64,000 nucleotides of DNA from Blastomonas natatoria (GCF_003201955.1 NZ_QJJM01000005.1:202046-266045), one strand, 5' to 3'. Positions 8,647 to 17,984 are shown, numbered from the stretch's first letter. The notes: generated by a model from the sequence alone, not told the origin. Made by a program: numbers and translations.

Positions 8647-10242
8647 ATGGGAAGCAGCGACACGCAGCCGGATGCAATCATCATAGGGGGCGGGCATAAC
8701 GGCCTGACCTCAGCCTTCTATCTGGCGCGAGCAGGAATGAAGGTGCGCGTGCTGGAGGCGCGGCCTGTCGTCGGCGGGGCGGCGGTGACGCAAGAATTCC
8801 ACCCCGGTTTCCGCAATTCTGTAGCAAGCTATACCGTCAGCCTGCTCCAGCCGCGCGTCATCGCGGACATGGGGCTGGTGCAGCGCGGCTATCGGGTGAT
8901 CGAAAGACCGGTATCGAACTTCCTTCCGCTGCCGAATGGCGATTATCTGATCCTGGGGGGCGGGCTCGAACGCACGCAGGCCGAGTTCGCGCGCTTCTCG
9001 AAACGCGATGCCGAGGCGCTGCCCGCCTATTACGCGATGCTCGACCGGGTCGCCGATGTGCTGCGCGATCTTGCGCTCAGGCCCCCGCCCAATATCGGCA
9101 GCGGTATCGCCGGTCTTGTCGAGGCGCTCACGACCGGGCGGCTGCTCTCCCGCCTGTCGCGTGAGGTGCAGCGCGATATGCTGGAGCTGTTCACCAAGTC
9201 CGCGCGCGAGTTCCTGGCCCAATGGTTCGAAAGCGCGCCCGTCCAGGCCGCCTTCGGCTTCGACGCGGTAGTCGGCAATTATGCCAGCCCCGACACGCCC
9301 GGCTCGGCCTATGTGCTGCTCCACCATGTCTTTGGGGAGGTGAACGGCAACAAGGGCAGCTGGGGACATGTTCTCGGCGGGATGGGCAGCATCACCCGGA
9401 TGATGGCCGAGGCGTGCGAGGAGCAGGGGGTCGATATCCGGCTGAACAGCCCGGTCGAGCAGGTGCTGGTCGAGGGTGGTCGCGCGGTCGGCGTGCGGCT
9501 GGCGAGCGGCGAGGCGATGCGAGCGGCGCGGATCGTCGCCAATGTGGGACCCAAGCTGCTCTACGGACGGCTGATCGACGAGACCGCGCTGCCGGAGGAT
9601 TTTGCACGGCGGATGCGCGGCTATGTCGCGGGGTCGGGCAGCTTTCGCATGAATGTTGCGCTGGGTCGCCTGCCCGATTTCACCTGTCTGCCAGGAGACG
9701 GCGAGCATCTGCGCGCCGGCATCGTGATCGCACCCAGCCTCGATTACATGGACCGCGCGTTCACCGACGCGAAACTGCATGGCTGGTCGCGCGAACCGAT
9801 CGTCGAGATGCTGATTCCTAGCCAAGTCGATGACAGCCTTGCTCCTGCCGGACACCATGTCGCCAGCCTGTTCTGCCAGCAGTTCGACCCGGCTCTGGAA
9901 TGGACCGACGCGCAGGAAGCGGCGGCGGCGAACACGATCATCGAGACCGTGGAGGCGCATGCCCCCGGTTTCCGCGCCTCGATCCTGGGGCGGCAGGTGC
10001 TCAGCCCCAAGGGGCTGGAGCGCACGTTCGGACTGGTCGGCGGCGACATCTTCCACGGGCGGATGAGCCTCGACCAGCTCTGGGCGGCGCGGCCGATCTT
10101 GGGCCATGCCGATTATCGCGGGCCATTGAAGGGCTTGTACATGTGCGGATCGGGCACGCATCCGGGCGGCGGCGTGACCGGTGCGCCGGGGCACAATGCC
10201 GCGCGCGCGATCCTGACCGATCGGCGCTGGCGGCGGACATGA
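8647..10242 (+). CDS. FAD-dependent oxidoreductase, phytoene-desaturase/PYROXD2-like
   Basis: From ATG 8647 the product has 531 residues. The Rossmann FAD loop is IIIGGGHNGLTSAFYLARAG (GGGHNG at 14-19), followed by LEARPVVGGAAVTQEF; the C-terminal FAD motif is GLYMCGSGTHPGGGVTGAPG. This places it in the phytoene desaturase / carotenoid isomerase-like flavoprotein superfamily, closest to PYROXD2-type proteins, whose bacterial substrates are generally unknown. A GTG at 8599 would add 16 residues; ATG has a GGAG that is rather close, so the start is not certain. No carotenoid genes are nearby. Confidence 0.82.
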   Translation: MGSSDTQPDAIIIGGGHNGLTSAFYLARAGMKVRVLEARPVVGGAAVTQEFHPGFRNSVASYTVSLLQPRVIADMGLVQRGYRVIERPVSNFLPLPNGDYLILGGGLERTQAEFARFSKRDAEALPAYYAMLDRVADVLRDLALRPPPNIGSGIAGLVEALTTGRLLSRLSREVQRDMLELFTKSAREFLAQWFESAPVQAAFGFDAVVGNYASPDTPGSAYVLLHHVFGEVNGNKGSWGHVLGGMGSITRMMAEACEEQGVDIRLNSPVEQVLVEGGRAVGVRLASGEAMRAARIVANVGPKLLYGRLIDETALPEDFARRMRGYVAGSGSFRMNVALGRLPDFTCLPGDGEHLRAGIVIAPSLDYMDRAFTDAKLHGWSREPIVEMLIPSQVDDSLAPAGHHVASLFCQQFDPALEWTDAQEAAAANTIIETVEAHAPGFRASILGRQVLSPKGLERTFGLVGGDIFHGRMSLDQLWAARPILGHADYRGPLKGLYMCGSGTHPGGGVTGAPGHNAARAILTDRRWRRT

Positions 10243-10247
10243 AAAAA

Positions 10248-10272
10248 CCCCCGCGAGCCTGGCTCGCGGGGG
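10248..10272 (-). terminator. intrinsic terminator of tig (bidirectional)
   Basis: A 12-bp perfect GC stem (CCCCCGCGAGCC with its complement around one base; effectively 10 bp with a 5-nt loop) is followed on the minus strand by six T residues and on the plus strand by CTGTTTTC. It lies 28 nt past the tig stop and directly after the oxidoreductase stop, so it can serve both convergent genes. Confidence 0.85.
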
Positions 10273-10300
10273 CTGTTTTCTGGTCCGAAGGCCCGAAAGA

Positions 10301-11905
10301 TCAGGCCTTCTTGGCAGCGGCCTTCTTCGCCGGAGCCTTCTTGGCGGGCTTTTCGGCAGCTTCAGCGGTTTCGGCCGGAGCCTCTTCCTTCTTCGCTGCT
10401 GCCTTCTTGGCCGGCGCCTTCTTGGCGGGCTTGGCTTCTTCCGCTGCCTCAACCGGAGCAGCCTCGGCTTCCGCGTCCTTCTTCACCGCGGCCTTTTTCG
10501 GCGCGGCCTTCTTGGCCTTGGGCTTTTCGTCATGGCCATGGTCGTGACCGCAATCGGGACCGTGGACATGGCCGTCCTCGTCCGCCTCGATCGCAGCTTC
10601 CAGCTCTTCACGGGTCACGGCGCGGTCGGTGATCGTCGCTTTGTCGAACAGGAAGTCGACGACCTTGTCCTCATAGAGCGGCGCGCGCAGCTGGGCGGCG
10701 GCCATCGGCGTCTGGCGGATATATTCCGCGAAGCGCTGACGGTCTTCCTGGCGATACTGCTGCGCGGCCTGCGCGATCAGCATGTTCATTTCCTGCTGCG
10801 ACACTTCGACGCCATTGGCCTGGCCGATTTCCGACAGCAACAGGCCGAGGCGCACGCGGCGCACGGCGATCGCGTGATATTCGTCGCGGTCCTTTTCCAT
10901 CTCGGCGCGGGCGGCCTCGACATCGGCTTCCTGTGCGGCTTCCTGCTCGAGCTGCGCCCAGATCTGGTTGAACTCGGCTTCGACCATCGAGGGGGGAACC
11001 TCGAAGTCATGATTGGCAGCCAGCTGGTCGAGCAGGCGGCGCTTCATGTGCGTGCGGGTGAGGCCGTTCAGTTCCTGCTCCAGCTGGCCCTTGATCAGGC
11101 CGGTCAGCTGCTCGAGGCTTTCGAGGCCCAGCGACTTGGCGAAATCGTCGTCCAGCCTGGTTTCGCCGGGCTTCTTCACTTCGCCGACGACGATGTCGAA
11201 CGTCGCGGCCTTGCCGGCGAGATCGGCAGCGCCGTAGTTTTCGGGGAAGGTCACATTGATCACGGCTTCGTCATTGGCCTTCAGGCCGACAAGCTGATCC
11301 TCGAAACCGGGGATGAGCTGGCCCGAACCGATGACGACGGCCATGCCTTCGCCCTTGCCGCCTTCGAAGGGAACGCCATCGACCTTGCCTTCGAAGTCGA
11401 TGACGACCTGATCGCCTTCCTTGGCCTTGTAGCTCTTGGGCGCGGTGTCATAGCTCTTCTGGCCGTCGGCGATGCGCTGCAGCGCTTCGGTCACGGCTTC
11501 CTCCGCAGGCTCGACCGTCAGGCGCTCGAGCGTGATCGAATCGATCGACGGCGTGGGAACCTGCGGCAGCACTTCGAGCGAGACCTTGACCTCGGCATCC
11601 TTGCCGGCGGCATAATCCTCGTTGAGGTCGACCGAAGGCTGGATGGCGGGGCGAAGGTTGTTGTCGCGGATCGCCTTGTCGACGCTTTCCTGGATGGTGG
11701 CGTTGAGCGCATCGGCATGAATCGATTCGCCGTGCATCTTGCGAATCAGGTTGGCGGGCACCTTGCCGGGGCGGAAACCGGGCATGCGCACCTGCGGCGC
11801 GATCTTCTTCACCTCCGCATCGACCCGGGCGTCCAGATCCTTGGCGGGGATGGTGATGGTATAGGCCCGCTTCAGGCCCTCGTTCAGCGTCTCGACAATC
11901 TGCAT
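10301..11905 (-). CDS. tig: trigger factor with His-rich and Lys/Ala-rich C-terminal extension
   Basis: From ATG 11905 (MQIVETLNEGLKRAYTITIP) the product has 534 residues. It contains the ribosome-binding domain with GFRPGKVP (residues 41-48), the FKBP-type PPIase domain (about 150-240) and the helical chaperone domain. Trigger factor binds ribosomes near protein L23 and shields nascent chains. About residue 441 onward is an extension: a His/Asp stretch GHVHGPDCGHDHGHDE (445-460) and then about 74 residues of AKKA/PAKKA repeats with acidic interruptions. A typical trigger factor is 430-450 residues. The frame upstream of 11905 runs into the tRNA gene and is not used. Confidence 0.94.
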   Translation of the reverse strand: MQIVETLNEGLKRAYTITIPAKDLDARVDAEVKKIAPQVRMPGFRPGKVPANLIRKMHGESIHADALNATIQESVDKAIRDNNLRPAIQPSVDLNEDYAAGKDAEVKVSLEVLPQVPTPSIDSITLERLTVEPAEEAVTEALQRIADGQKSYDTAPKSYKAKEGDQVVIDFEGKVDGVPFEGGKGEGMAVVIGSGQLIPGFEDQLVGLKANDEAVINVTFPENYGAADLAGKAATFDIVVGEVKKPGETRLDDDFAKSLGLESLEQLTGLIKGQLEQELNGLTRTHMKRRLLDQLAANHDFEVPPSMVEAEFNQIWAQLEQEAAQEADVEAARAEMEKDRDEYHAIAVRRVRLGLLLSEIGQANGVEVSQQEMNMLIAQAAQQYRQEDRQRFAEYIRQTPMAAAQLRAPLYEDKVVDFLFDKATITDRAVTREELEAAIEADEDGHVHGPDCGHDHGHDEKPKAKKAAPKKAAVKKDAEAEAAPVEAAEEAKPAKKAPAKKAAAKKEEAPAETAEAAEKPAKKAPAKKAAAKKA

Positions 11906-11934
11906 CGGCTTAAACTCTTGTCTTTCCATAATAA

Positions 11935-11956
11935 GAAAGGGCAATCCCGCCCTTTC
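11935..11956 (-). terminator. hairpin between tRNA-Leu and tig
   Basis: On the minus strand GAAAGGGC and GCCCTTTC form an 8-bp stem around a 6-nt loop, followed by TTATTAT. It lies 16 nt past the tRNA 3' end and 29 nt before the tig start, so it probably terminates the tRNA transcript or attenuates read-through into tig. Confidence 0.6.
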
Positions 11957-11972
11957 CCGGCCATCCATGCGA

Positions 11973-12057
11973 TGGTGCGGGCGAAGGGACTTGAACCCCC
12001 ACATCTTGCGATACCAGAACCTAAATCTGGCGCGTCTACCAGTTTCGCCACGCCCGC
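11973..12057 (-). tRNA. tRNA-Leu (anticodon TAG)
   Basis: The minus strand reads an acceptor GCGGGCG pairing with CGCCCGC, a D-arm with the AACTGGTAGACGC pattern of leucine tRNAs, an anticodon stem CCAGA/TCTGG enclosing loop TTTAGGT (anticodon TAG), a variable arm TATCGCAAGATG, the T-loop GGTTCAAGTCC, and a genome-encoded 3' ACCA. Total length is 85 nt with CCA, right for a class II leucine tRNA. It decodes CUA and neighbouring CUN codons. Confidence 0.95.
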
Positions 12058-12184
12058 GTCGCGGTAATCAAGCGTGCGCGTCTAAAGAAGGTTGCCGCAA
12101 AGGGCAAGGGGGCGCATCCAGCAGCCGTCCCGGCATGCAACCAGCCGTCCGGCAGGGCGTAAGGGGCTCGAAAGGAACGATAGC

Positions 12185-12367
12185 ATGGCCACCCGTCCCG
12201 ACGATCCGGAAATCCCCGCCCCCGACCGCATCGAGCCGCAGAGCCCGCCCGAGCTGCCGGTGACCCCGACCCCGATGGAAGACCCGGTCCAGCAGCCTCC
12301 CGAAATAGATCCTGTCAGCCCTGATATCATCGAGCCCGATCGCGGGCCGGATGAAATGCCAGTCTGA
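12185..12367 (+). CDS. small proline- and acid-rich hypothetical protein
   Basis: ATG 12185 follows AAGGAACG and opens a 60-residue frame, MATRPDDPEIPAPDRIEP, with about one quarter proline and many Asp/Glu residues. There is no signal peptide, membrane helix or recognised domain; it is probably disordered. The ribosome site and the stop only 8 nt from the convergent peptidase stop favour a real gene, and small Pro-rich proteins of this kind are common in sphingomonads, but I do not know a function. Confidence 0.5.
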   Translation: MATRPDDPEIPAPDRIEPQSPPELPVTPTPMEDPVQQPPEIDPVSPDIIEPDRGPDEMPV

Positions 12368-12375
12368 TCTGATCC

Positions 12376-15306
12376 CTACCGGCCCGAGGGAGCTTCGGTT
12401 TCTTCGGGCAGGACTACGAACGACCAGGCCTTGTCCCCGCGCAGGTATTTGGCGGCGAGCGCCTGCATCCGTTCCGGCGTCGTCTCTGTGTAATCCGGCA
12501 GGATCGTCCGCACCGCTGCAATCTTGCGCGGGTCACGCGTGGCGCCCTGCAACTGGTTGAGCCAGAAATTGTTGCCAGTGCTGGCGCGCGAGACCAGCTG
12601 GCGCAGCGGCTCGGTAGCCCTGGCCAGTTCGTCGGCATCGACCGGCCTGGCGGCGAGGTCGGCGGCGATGCTGTTGGCGATCTCGAAGAACTTGGCCACA
12701 TTTTCCGGCGCCAGCTGGCCGATGACCCCCACATAGCCGCTCTTGTCGAACGCGATCGGCCAGTTGTTCAGGACCTGCGGCGCATAGCTGGCCCCTGCCT
12801 GCGCGCGGAGCTGATCGAACAGGCGGCTGTTGAAGATGGCGGTCAGGATCTCGAGCTGACGGCTTTCCTGCACGTTTTCCAGCCCGCCACCGGTCGGCCA
12901 GCCGATAAAGGCGGCTGCCTGGTCGGGCGCGCCTTCATGCCGGACCACCAGCGGCGTGCTGTTGGGTGCGGGGAAGCTGACCGTGTCAGGGCCCGCAACC
13001 ACCGGCGCCGGCTGGCGCGGCGGCAGGGCACCAAAGGTCCTTTGCAGCGCGGCAATCGCTTCGGCCTTGTCGAAATCGCCGAACAGCAGCACCTCGACCG
13101 GCCCCTGTTGCAGCAGCGGTTCCCAGGTCGCGCGGAATGCTTCGGGCGTCAGTTGTGCGGCTTCGTCCGGCCCCGGGACCTTCCAGCGCGGATCGCGGTT
13201 GCGGGTCAGGTAATTGAGATCGCGCTCGAGTACCGTTTGCGGGGACATGCCGAAGCTGCGATAGGCCAGTTCCGTCCCGGCCCTGGCGCGGCGCACCGGG
13301 TTCGCATCCCAGCGCGGCGCGGCCAGCTTGGTCGCGAACAGCTTGAGCTGATCCTCCAGATCGGAGCGGCGGGTATCGGCGGAAAAGGCGAAGGCGTCAT
13401 TTTCCACTTCGAAGCCGAAGCCGATCCGGCGCCCGTTTGTCAGCCTGTCGAGCCCCTCCTGACCGATCTCGCCGATTCCGCTCGCCACCAGCGCCGACTG
13501 TCCGGACCAGACCAGCGAGGGCTTGTCTGCAGGAAAGGCCTGATAGCCGTTGCCGAAGCGGACCTTGACCATGATCTTCGATACTTCGGCGTCGTTGGGG
13601 TAGAGAATGGCCTTCACCCCGTTGGAAAGCTCGATCATCTCGATGCCGAGCAACCTGAGATCGGTGGTTGCGGTGACGGTGCCGGGCGCACCCAGCTTGG
13701 GCAGGTCATCGAAGGTGACATTGGCAGCGGCAAGGCGCGCGCTGGCATCTGCACTGACATCGCGGGTGAGCGCGGCGGCGAGGAGCTGCTCACCATTTTC
13801 CACCGGCTTGGGTGCCACCAGAATCGCGCGGGTGGTGACGCCCGTGAACTGACGCCTCGTCGATTCGAGCAGCCTTTCGGGCGTATACTGGTCCTTCATC
13901 GCGCGGAACACGTCGAGCGCGGTCTGCGGTGAGGCCACCGCCTCTCGAATATCGACCGCACCGACAATGTCATCGGCCTGTTTCGCCCCCGCCTCGGTCT
14001 CCGCGCTTTCGACGCGGACGGCCAGCGCGGCATCGAATTCCGCCATCTCACGCGCGATTTCCTCAGGGGTGGGCGGGGTGGTGGTGGCATCGGCGAGCAC
14101 GCCGCGTACGTCGGCCAGCGCCGCCTGCCAGTCGTCGCCAATCGGCACGATCGAGATGAAGGTGCCATCGACCGAGCGGCTGACATCCTCCTGGTTGACC
14201 TGCGCCTGCAGGAAGCTGCCACCTCCGCGCGCGCGCCCCTCCAGCCTGCGGTTGATCAGCTGGGTTGCGACCAGATCGATCAGCAGCTGCTGGTTGTATT
14301 CGATCGTGTCGTTGACCGGTTTCCAGGGCCGCAGGATCGCCATGCTGACAAGATAGGGAAAGCCGGGCTCGACGATCGTCCGCGCGATGGGCTGGGTGGC
14401 ATCGGGCTCGCCGAAGCCGGGATAGGGGGCCTGTTTGCCGCTCACCTTCCAGTCGCCATAATAGGTCCGGATCAGCTGTTCGAGCGTCGCCGGGTCGACA
14501 TCGCCCGCAATCGAGATCACGGTATTTTCCGGACGGTACCAGCGCTGATGAAAGGCGCGCACGGCTTGCGAGGTTGCCGCATTCAGCGTCTCTGGCTTGC
14601 CGATGGGGGACCGCTCGGCCAGCTTCTGCCCGGCGAAGAACAGGTTGCGGGTCGCATCGCCGACGCGCACCTGCGCGCCCGATCGTTCGCGCAATTCGGC
14701 CATCACCACCGGCACCTCGGCCTTGACCGCATCGGCGGTCAGCCCGGGCTCGCGGATCATGCCCGAAAGGATCTTCATGCTCTCGTCGAGCCCTGCCGGG
14801 GTCGCGGCAGGCAGGTCGAGCTTGTAGACCGTATGGGTTGGTGTGGTCTCGGCATTGCTGTCGCTGCCGAAGCTCGCGCCCAGCCGCTGCCAGATGCGGA
14901 TCGCCTCGCCATCTGGCACATATTTCGATCCCCGGAAGGTCAGATGCTCGAGCAGGTGGGCATAGCCCTGCTCCGCATCGGTCTCCATCATCGAACCGGC
15001 ATCGATGCGCACGCGGATCGACACCTGGCCGGGCGGCACGCCGTTGCGCCGCACCGCATAGCGCACGCCATTGCTCAGCTCGCCAAAGGTCCAGCCCTTG
15101 TCGACCGGCACGTTGCTTCCCCGGTACAGCCAGGGGGTCTTTTCGCCCGGCTCGAGATTGGGGGGGCGCAGCGGCTTGCCGTTGGCGTCCTTGCCGCTGG
15201 CCACCGGCTCGCCGGGAAGATTGGCGAGCAGCGGCGGAGAGAGTATCAGCGAAAATGCCGCCAGAGCAGCGGCCACGGGCGCACAGCGCATCAGGGGAAA
15301 GGTCAT
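12376..15306 (-). CDS. M16 family zinc metallopeptidase (PqqL-like), exported
   Basis: From ATG 15306 the product has 976 residues with a hydrophobic signal segment (MRCAPVAAALAAFSLILSPPLLA). The inverzincin motif HLLEH is at residues 117-121, in YAHLLEHLTFRGSKYVPDG, and the second metal Glu is expected about 75 residues on. Length and the repeated M16/M16C domains fit the PqqL/insulinase-like zinc proteases that degrade peptides in the periplasm. ATG 15330 is an alternative start eight codons upstream; neither has a strong ribosome site. The frame open further upstream to 15852 is antisense to the nfu gene and not part of it. Confidence 0.9.
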   Translation of the reverse strand: MTFPLMRCAPVAAALAAFSLILSPPLLANLPGEPVASGKDANGKPLRPPNLEPGEKTPWLYRGSNVPVDKGWTFGELSNGVRYAVRRNGVPPGQVSIRVRIDAGSMMETDAEQGYAHLLEHLTFRGSKYVPDGEAIRIWQRLGASFGSDSNAETTPTHTVYKLDLPAATPAGLDESMKILSGMIREPGLTADAVKAEVPVVMAELRERSGAQVRVGDATRNLFFAGQKLAERSPIGKPETLNAATSQAVRAFHQRWYRPENTVISIAGDVDPATLEQLIRTYYGDWKVSGKQAPYPGFGEPDATQPIARTIVEPGFPYLVSMAILRPWKPVNDTIEYNQQLLIDLVATQLINRRLEGRARGGGSFLQAQVNQEDVSRSVDGTFISIVPIGDDWQAALADVRGVLADATTTPPTPEEIAREMAEFDAALAVRVESAETEAGAKQADDIVGAVDIREAVASPQTALDVFRAMKDQYTPERLLESTRRQFTGVTTRAILVAPKPVENGEQLLAAALTRDVSADASARLAAANVTFDDLPKLGAPGTVTATTDLRLLGIEMIELSNGVKAILYPNDAEVSKIMVKVRFGNGYQAFPADKPSLVWSGQSALVASGIGEIGQEGLDRLTNGRRIGFGFEVENDAFAFSADTRRSDLEDQLKLFATKLAAPRWDANPVRRARAGTELAYRSFGMSPQTVLERDLNYLTRNRDPRWKVPGPDEAAQLTPEAFRATWEPLLQQGPVEVLLFGDFDKAEAIAALQRTFGALPPRQPAPVVAGPDTVSFPAPNSTPLVVRHEGAPDQAAAFIGWPTGGGLENVQESRQLEILTAIFNSRLFDQLRAQAGASYAPQVLNNWPIAFDKSGYVGVIGQLAPENVAKFFEIANSIAADLAARPVDADELARATEPLRQLVSRASTGNNFWLNQLQGATRDPRKIAAVRTILPDYTETTPERMQALAAKYLRGDKAWSFVVLPEETEAPSGR

Positions 15307-15427
15307 GCGCGAATCTATAGGCAGCCGCATGATGAAGGGCCAGTGAATATGCGGACCTGATCGCGGGCCGACCGCCATAGACAAAAACGGCCTTGCGCCG
15401 GGCCAAGGCCTGCACCAGATACGGCCC

Positions 15428-16003
15428 ATGCTGATAGAGACCGAAACCACGCCAAACCCCGCCACGCTCAAGTTCCTGCCCGGTCGTACGGTCATGGAAA
15501 TGGGCACGCGCGACTTTGCCTCGCCCGAAGAGGCCGAAGCCTCGCCGCTGGCCGAGGCGATCTTCAGCCTGGGCGATGTGACAGGCGTGTTCTTCGGGCA
15601 CAATTTCATCTCGGTGACTTCGGGGCCCGGCGCCGACTGGTCGGTGCTGAAGGCTGATGTGCTCTCGGTCCTGCTCGACCATTTCTCGGCAGACATGCCG
15701 CTGTTCCGAGCCGCGACCGCAGCCGGCATCGCCGTTCCGCCCGAAGACGCCGATTGGCCCAGCAATCCGGAAGACGCCGATATCGTCGCGCAGATCAAGG
15801 AACTGATCGAGACGCGGGTGCGCCCTGCAGTGGCCAATGATGGCGGCGACATCGTCTATCGCGGTTTCGACAAGGGCGTGGTCTATCTGCAGATGCAGGG
15901 CGCGTGCTCGGGCTGCCCCTCGTCGAGCGCGACACTCAAGCACGGCATCGAATCGTTGCTCAAGCATTATGTGCCCGAAGTTACCGAAGTCCGTGCCGCC
16001 TGA
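15428..16003 (+). CDS. NifU-type Fe-S scaffold/carrier (Nfu)
   Basis: The 191-residue product has an N-terminal Nfu_N domain ([20 protein letters not shown], residues 1-90) and a C-terminal NifU-like domain with the cluster-binding pair Cys160 and Cys163 in [14 protein letters not shown]. Proteins of this mitochondrial NFU1-like architecture deliver Fe-S clusters to client enzymes. Aconitase, MiaB and other Fe-S proteins are encoded in this window. It is followed closely by a nitroreductase-fold gene with a 34-nt gap. Confidence 0.93.
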   Translation: MLIETETTPNPATLKFLPGRTVMEMGTRDFASPEEAEASPLAEAIFSLGDVTGVFFGHNFISVTSGPGADWSVLKADVLSVLLDHFSADMPLFRAATAAGIAVPPEDADWPSNPEDADIVAQIKELIETRVRPAVANDGGDIVYRGFDKGVVYLQMQGACSGCPSSSATLKHGIESLLKHYVPEVTEVRAA

Positions 16004-16037
16004 CGGCTCCTCCTCCCCCGACCCAGAAAGCTCCCCC

Positions 16038-16637
16038 ATGTCCGCACCGCTCGACGATGCCGCGCTCGATCAGCTGTTCCGCACCGCACGCACCTATAAT
16101 GGCTATACCGATCAGCCGGTCAGCACCGAGCAGTTGCATGCGATCTGGGACCTGATGAAGATGGGGCCGACGTCGGCCAACATGCTGCCTTCGCGAATGG
16201 TATGGTGCGTGTCCGACGAGGCCAAGCAGAAGCTCGCCGCCTGCTGCATGGAGGCGAATGCCAAGAAGATCCTGGCCGCACCGGTCAGCGTCGTGATCGG
16301 CATGGACCTGGAATTTCACGAGCTGCTGCCCGAGCTCTTCCCCCACACCGATGCGCGCAGCTGGTTCACCGGCGACGACAAGGCCGAGTTCCGCCGCATC
16401 TCGGCACTGCGCAACTCCTCGCTCCAGGGCGCCTATTTCATCCTCGCTGCGCGCGCGCTCGGTCTCGATACCGGCCCGATGTCGGGCTTCGACAATGCCG
16501 CCGTCGACAAGGCCTTCTTTGCCGATCAGCCGAACGTGAAGTCCAACTTCATCTCGACGCTGGGCCATGGCGATCCGTCGACCATTTTCGGTCGCAGCCC
16601 GCGTCCCGGTTTTGACCGGTTCAATACAATCCGCTAG
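16038..16637 (+). CDS. malonic semialdehyde reductase-like nitroreductase (RutE/HadB type)
   Basis: ATG 16038 gives 199 residues. The sequence [36 protein letters not shown] and a later [14 protein letters not shown] is typical of the RutE/YdfG-associated FMN nitroreductase subfamily, where E. coli RutE works in pyrimidine breakdown reducing malonic semialdehyde. No other rut genes are here, so the in vivo substrate could differ. It lies between nfu and tsaB with short gaps and may share their transcript. Confidence 0.85.
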   Translation: MSAPLDDAALDQLFRTARTYNGYTDQPVSTEQLHAIWDLMKMGPTSANMLPSRMVWCVSDEAKQKLAACCMEANAKKILAAPVSVVIGMDLEFHELLPELFPHTDARSWFTGDDKAEFRRISALRNSSLQGAYFILAARALGLDTGPMSGFDNAAVDKAFFADQPNVKSNFISTLGHGDPSTIFGRSPRPGFDRFNTIR

Positions 16638-16648
16638 CGGCTTCGGGT

Positions 16649-17293
16649 ATGCCGCCCGAACCCCATAAGCTGCTGGTCATCGACACGGCAACCGAAGCCT
16701 GTTCCGTTGCCCTTTTTGCCGGTGACGAACTGCTGGCCAGCGAACATGCGGTCATGGGGCGCGGTCATGCCGAACGCCTTGTGCCGATGATTGCCACCCT
16801 GCCGCAACGCGGCCGCGCCGACGCGATCCTGGTCAATTGCGGGCCGGGCAGCTTCACCGGCGTGCGTGTCGGCCTTGCGGCGGCGCGCGCTCTGGCGCTC
16901 GCCTGGAATGTCCCGGTGAGCGGCTATGCCACGCACAGCCTGGTGGCCGCCACTGCGCTGGCCTCCCATCCGGATGCCGACGCTGTCGATGTGGTGATGA
17001 CGGGCGGTCACGGCGAATATTTCGTCCAGAGCTTCGGACGGGAGGGCGCGGCGCTCGGCCCGCTTGCCTCGCTGCTGCCCGATGCGGCACATGCAGTGTG
17101 CGGGCACGAGCTCGTGGCCGGAAGCATGGCCGAGACGCTTGTCGCAGCGCGCGGCTTCGGAACTGCGGTGGCGCTGCTGCCCGATGCGCGCCAGGCCCTG
17201 TTGCTGACCGAGGCGGCCCGGAGCCTTCCCGCCGATCCGATCTATGGCCGGGGTGCCGATGCCAAGCCCATGGCCATGCAAGCGCCACGGTGA
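16649..17293 (+). CDS. tsaB: tRNA threonylcarbamoyladenosine biosynthesis protein TsaB
   Basis: The 214-residue product has the ASKHA-type N-terminus LLVIDTATEACSVALF and the conserved GPGSFTGVRVGLAAARALA. TsaB dimerises with TsaD and is required, with TsaC and TsaE, for the t6A37 modification of ANN-decoding tRNAs. It overlaps the following acetyltransferase start, the usual tsaB-rimI pairing. Confidence 0.95.
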   Translation: MPPEPHKLLVIDTATEACSVALFAGDELLASEHAVMGRGHAERLVPMIATLPQRGRADAILVNCGPGSFTGVRVGLAAARALALAWNVPVSGYATHSLVAATALASHPDADAVDVVMTGGHGEYFVQSFGREGAALGPLASLLPDAAHAVCGHELVAGSMAETLVAARGFGTAVALLPDARQALLLTEAARSLPADPIYGRGADAKPMAMQAPR

Positions 17294-17820
17294 TCGAGAT
17301 GGAGTCCCCGCCGCCCCGAACGTCGAGTGCGCCAGCCTTCCAGCTGATCGACGGACTTGCGGCGGAAGACGCGCTTGGTCCGATCATGCAGGTCATGCAG
17401 CAGGCCTTTGACCCGCGATACGGCGAGGCCTGGAACCACAGCCAGACCCGATCGATGCTGGCGCTGCCGCTGACCCACGTACTGCTTCTGGAAACGATTG
17501 CTAGCGAGTTGGAGGAAAGCGGCGAACCGGTGGGCTTTGCCATGACGCGCCGTGTCGCCGACGAGGAAGAATTGCTGCTGATCGCGGTCGCCCCAAAATG
17601 GCGTCAATTTGGCGCGGCAACGATCTTGCTGGGTCAGGTTCTAGAGAATGCGCGAGAAGCCGGCGTGTCGCAGCTTCATCTTGAAATGCGGTCCAATAAT
17701 CCCGCGATTCGTCTTTATTCAAAATTTGGCTTCCAGCCTATCGGTTTACGTAAAGATTACTACATAGGGACAGATAGTTGCCGATATGATGCCTTGACCA
17801 TGGCTATGGCACTGGGTTAA
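17290..17820 (+). CDS. rimI: ribosomal protein S18 alanine N-acetyltransferase-like GNAT
   Basis: GTG 17290 overlaps the tsaB stop (GTGA); ATG 17299 is an alternative three codons later. The product of about 176 residues is a GNAT enzyme: LLLIAVAPKWRQFGAATILL contains the acetyl-CoA-binding strand and loop, then HLEMRSNNPAIRLYSKFGFQPIGLRKDYY. The loop reads WRQFGAA rather than the usual RGxGxG/A, a mild divergence. Position after tsaB identifies RimI, which acetylates the N-terminus of S18. From about 17640 the codons become visibly AT-rich compared with the first part of the gene. Confidence 0.85.
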   Translation: MIEMESPPPRTSSAPAFQLIDGLAAEDALGPIMQVMQQAFDPRYGEAWNHSQTRSMLALPLTHVLLLETIASELEESGEPVGFAMTRRVADEEELLLIAVAPKWRQFGAATILLGQVLENAREAGVSQLHLEMRSNNPAIRLYSKFGFQPIGLRKDYYIGTDSCRYDALTMAMALG

Positions 17821-17889
17821 ATACAGTAATCGAATAGCTCCCAAAATGTTAGTATATGCTACCCGTTTTTTCCGAGGTGCTTAAGAGCG

Positions 17890-17918
17890 TTGACGTGGGT
17901 CAATCGGTCTTGCATATC
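17890..17918 (+). promoter_or_regulatory. candidate promoter of the MucR-type gene
   Basis: TTGACG (17890-17895), a 17-nt spacer and CATATC (17913-17918) lie about 65 nt before the MucR-type start, inside a 164-nt AT-rich gap. The -35 is good, the -10 is weak. MucR proteins usually repress their own gene by binding AT-rich DNA, which fits this setting. Confidence 0.4.
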
Positions 17919-17984
17919 GCCTCTGCCAGACCAATTGGCGGAATTAGCGGTCGCAATTCACAAAAAGAAACAGGATGATGGACC

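Noticed and set aside
6569..8686. 705-residue open frame antisense to feoB
   Set aside because: Shadow of FeoB, which has all GTPase and membrane motifs.
14063..16039. 658-residue minus-strand frame across the M16 peptidase and nfu genes
   Set aside because: Different frame from the peptidase, low-complexity composition and no recognisable domain.
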